Positions 62,093-64,000 of a DNA stretch of 64,000 bases are shown piece by piece. Origin of the DNA: Sulfodiicoccus acidiphilus (GTDB lineage: Archaea; Thermoproteota; Thermoprotei_A; Sulfolobales; Sulfolobaceae); the NCBI RefSeq assembly GCF_003967175.1, contig NZ_AP018553.1, positions 1,909,982-1,973,981 of the forward strand, given 5' to 3'. Position 1 is the first letter of the stretch; every line of letters starts with the position of its first letter. The notes under the pieces were generated by a model, which had not been told where the DNA came from, did no database searches, and saw only the letters and a program-made list of their open reading frames with translations. Made by a program: the position numbers and the translations under genes.

Positions 62093-63430
62093 ATGGAGAA
62101 ACCTAAAGAAAGTGTAGCGCAGAAAGGAAAGATCAAGTCTATCGTGGGAATCAGTGTAATTGCCTTCCTGGCGTGGACCATATCAGTCTATGACTACATA
62201 CTCTTCGGAAACATGCTACCCGTTATGCAGAGTTACTTCCATTGGACCGATACGCAGTCCAGCCTACTGGCGACGTTGGTCTCCATTGGTATATTACTGG
62301 TATCGTTCACGGTGGGTCCTATGATAGATAGGTTCGGAAGGGTGAAGGCCATAGCCATTACTACGGCCGGAGTCGCGATAAGTTCACTCCTAACTGGTAT
62401 TGCTGGGCTACTTGTCGCACCCATAGCCTTCGTGTGGATCGCGGTGGTCAGAGCCTTTTCGGGCTTCGGGTACTCCGAGCAGGCCGCCAACTCCGCTTAC
62501 CTCACTGAGATTTACAAAGAGAAAGTTAGGGGAACGATATACTCCTTCGTTCAAGGAGGGTGGCCCATAGGCGTCCTACTGGGCTCTGCGTTCATAATTC
62601 TACTGCTAGGCAAGGTCCCTTGGTACGCTATCTTCTGGTTCGCTACTATACCTGCCGTGGTGGTCGCGCTACTAGCCCTCTTCCTACTCCCTGAGACTGA
62701 GAGGTACTTCCACATAAGGACGGTGAGGGCCTACATCAAGGCGGGGAAGGTGGAGGAGGCTAAGTCTCTCATGGACAAGTACAAGGTTGACATAGACGAA
62801 GCCAAGAAGATGACCTACGGACAACTGTTCAGCTCCAAACTGAGGAAACACACTACGTTCCTCTCGCTATCGTTCCTGACCAACTGGATGGGAATAGAAG
62901 TGTTCGTGGTACTGATCACCCTTGTCCTCACGACTGCGAAGGGGATATCGTTTACTAGTACTCTTACATGGCTCATAATCGCTAACGCCCTCTCCTACAT
63001 AGGATACGTAGCTCACGGTATCTTAGGTGACAGGATAGGCAGAAGGGACACCATATTGATGGGGTGGATCGTTGCGGGACTGGCCGGAATAGGTATGATG
63101 TTAGCTCCATCCTCTGACCCGCTGCTGGTCGAGATCCTCTACGTCATTACACTGTTCTTCATAATTGGTCCGTACTCGGCGCTGTTCTCCTACATGGGTG
63201 AGTCGTTCCCCACTAGGGCTAGAGGGACGGGTGTGGCGTTCGTGAACGCCATGGGTCCCATAGGGGGACTAGCGGGAGCTGGTGCGTTAACCGCAATTCT
63301 CGCTAGTGGAGCCAGTATGACTATCGCCGCAATACTAGCAGGAGGTATACCTACCCTCGCTAGTGGCCTACTGCTCCTAGGCGCTAGGAGAATAAGGCCT
63401 GGAATGAAGTTAGAGGACATCAGCTATTAA
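62093..63430 (+). CDS. MFS transporter
   Basis: 445 residues, twelve membrane segments. ISVYDYILFGNMLPVMQSYF in TM1 with an Asp; motif A is VGPMIDRFGRVKAIAITTAG; YLTEIYKEKVRGTIYSFVQG after TM4, and GESFPTRARGTGVAFVN in the C half. Nearest relative in the window is the carrier at 44787-46118. It precedes the convergent carbamoylase-like gene. Confidence 0.88.
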   Translation: MEKPKESVAQKGKIKSIVGISVIAFLAWTISVYDYILFGNMLPVMQSYFHWTDTQSSLLATLVSIGILLVSFTVGPMIDRFGRVKAIAITTAGVAISSLLTGIAGLLVAPIAFVWIAVVRAFSGFGYSEQAANSAYLTEIYKEKVRGTIYSFVQGGWPIGVLLGSAFIILLLGKVPWYAIFWFATIPAVVVALLALFLLPETERYFHIRTVRAYIKAGKVEEAKSLMDKYKVDIDEAKKMTYGQLFSSKLRKHTTFLSLSFLTNWMGIEVFVVLITLVLTTAKGISFTSTLTWLIIANALSYIGYVAHGILGDRIGRRDTILMGWIVAGLAGIGMMLAPSSDPLLVEILYVITLFFIIGPYSALFSYMGESFPTRARGTGVAFVNAMGPIGGLAGAGALTAILASGASMTIAAILAGGIPTLASGLLLLGARRIRPGMKLEDISY

Positions 63431-63468
63431 TGAGTCAATTATTAAAGTAATAAACTTTTCTTATGTTC

Positions 63469-64000
63469 TTAGTCGGATAATTCCATTATTACTTCCTTAA
63501 GTAGCTTCACCCCCTTCTCTACCTGCTCCCAATCGGTATATTCGTCAGGTGCATGGCTAACTCCACCCTTGCTGGGAACGAAGATCATGCCGACTTTAGC
63601 CACGCTTGCCATTACTTGCGTATCGTGGAGCGCCCTGCTTGGCATCCTCATATATGAGAGCCCAAGTTTCTTAGCAGAGGACTCTATCTTTGATACAACT
63701 TCTTCAGAGCACTTGACTGGCTCCTCAAACAGCTCTTTGTAGCCAACCTGGACCTTCTCCTCAGCGGCCGCCTCGGTTGCTTCGTTCAGTACGGCTTCCT
63801 TTATTGCCTTCATGTCCTCGGCTTCAAGACTCCTTATGTCTACACCCACCGTCACTTGACCACTGATGACGTTCATTACGTTGGGAGTGACGTCCAATAG
63901 TCCCACCGTACCTACTGCCTCCTCCACTTTCTTGGTCTCTCGTCTCACCGCCAATATGGTTCTTGCAGCAGGTATCATGGGATCCCTACGCATATTCATG
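63469..64000 (-). CDS. M20-family N-carbamoyl-amino-acid hydrolase-like protein, 5' end outside the window
   Basis: The C-terminal 176 residues of a zinc-dependent amidohydrolase (HyuC/allantoate amidohydrolase type). It starts with MRRDPMIPAARTILAVRRE, the segment after the HAGTTPM motif; VTVGVDIRSLEAEDMKAIKE is the dimerisation domain, and SRALHDTQVMASVAKVGMIF and VPSKGGVSHAPDEYTDWEQV carry the last metal histidines (LHD, SHAPDE). The gene continues past the right edge. It could finish hydantoin or dihydropyrimidine breakdown together with the cyclic amidohydrolase at 41424. Confidence 0.85.
   Translation of the reverse strand, partial: MNMRRDPMIPAARTILAVRRETKKVEEAVGTVGLLDVTPNVMNVISGQVTVGVDIRSLEAEDMKAIKEAVLNEATEAAAEEKVQVGYKELFEEPVKCSEEVVSKIESSAKKLGLSYMRMPSRALHDTQVMASVAKVGMIFVPSKGGVSHAPDEYTDWEQVEKGVKLLKEVIMELSD

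Overview
The window looks like chromosomal DNA of a thermoacidophilic crenarchaeon of the order Sulfolobales. The signs are many GTG/TTG starts sitting 24-32 bases after an A/T-rich TATA box (leaderless transcripts), AGG-dominated arginine codons, a GlcS/GlcT/GlcU-type sugar transporter with a pilin-like class III signal peptide, a crenarchaeal OB-fold SSB-like protein, GH116 glycosidase, Bat-like HTH_10 regulators and a type I-A CRISPR-Cas cassette. It is G+C rich for the order. I cannot name the genus from sequence alone.

Layout. 1-8 kb: an oligopeptide-type binding protein, a hydantoinase/oxoprolinase pair (hyuA broken by one missing G, hyuB) and two amidohydrolases. 8.4-10.7 kb: an IS607-type transposon with frameshifted resolvase and TnpB, then a small winged-helix regulator behind a cluster of inverted repeats. 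10.8-12.8 kb: a GH116 glycosidase. 13.5-19.4 kb: a complete type I-A interference operon (csa5-cas7-cas5-cas3'-cas3''-cas8a2) with csa3 upstream, but no CRISPR array, cas6 or adaptation genes in view. 20.5-28.9 kb: SSB-like protein, flavin reductase, a split S9 peptidase, MFS/TrmB/persulfide-dioxygenase-like genes and a mannonate dehydratase. 29-37 kb: sugar ABC transporter, zinc alcohol dehydrogenase, HTH_10 regulator and an enolase-superfamily sugar-acid dehydratase; with the mannonate dehydratase this reads as sugar/sugar-acid uptake and conversion to 2-keto-3-deoxy acids. 37-39.6 kb and 46.6-50.4 kb: insertion-sequence and archaeal-ATPase graveyards. 39.6-46.6 kb: MFS carriers, dihydropyrimidinase-type hydrolase, PEP-mutase-family lyase, lactonase-like MBL protein and MaoC hydratase. 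50.4-63.4 kb: an acyl-CoA island with three class III CoA-transferases, enoyl-CoA hydratase, acyl-CoA dehydrogenase, MaoC hydratase, two MFS carriers, two HTH_10 regulators and a signal-less solute-binding-like protein. The right edge holds the C-terminal part of an N-carbamoyl-amino-acid-hydrolase-like M20 enzyme.

The genes together describe a scavenger of small organic nitrogen and carbon compounds (hydantoins/pyrimidines, sugar acids, carboxylic acids as CoA esters), with at least five MFS importers. Two features cut across the map. First, several otherwise good genes (hyuA, S9 peptidase, enoyl-CoA hydratase, HTH_10 regulator) are broken by a single missing G, usually in a five-G run, which is either a sequencing artefact or slippage. 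Second, there are many TnpB fragments and short TnpB-element ends. The oddest intact gene is a binding-protein fold without a signal peptide, locked by overlapping start/stop codons into a CoA-transferase operon.
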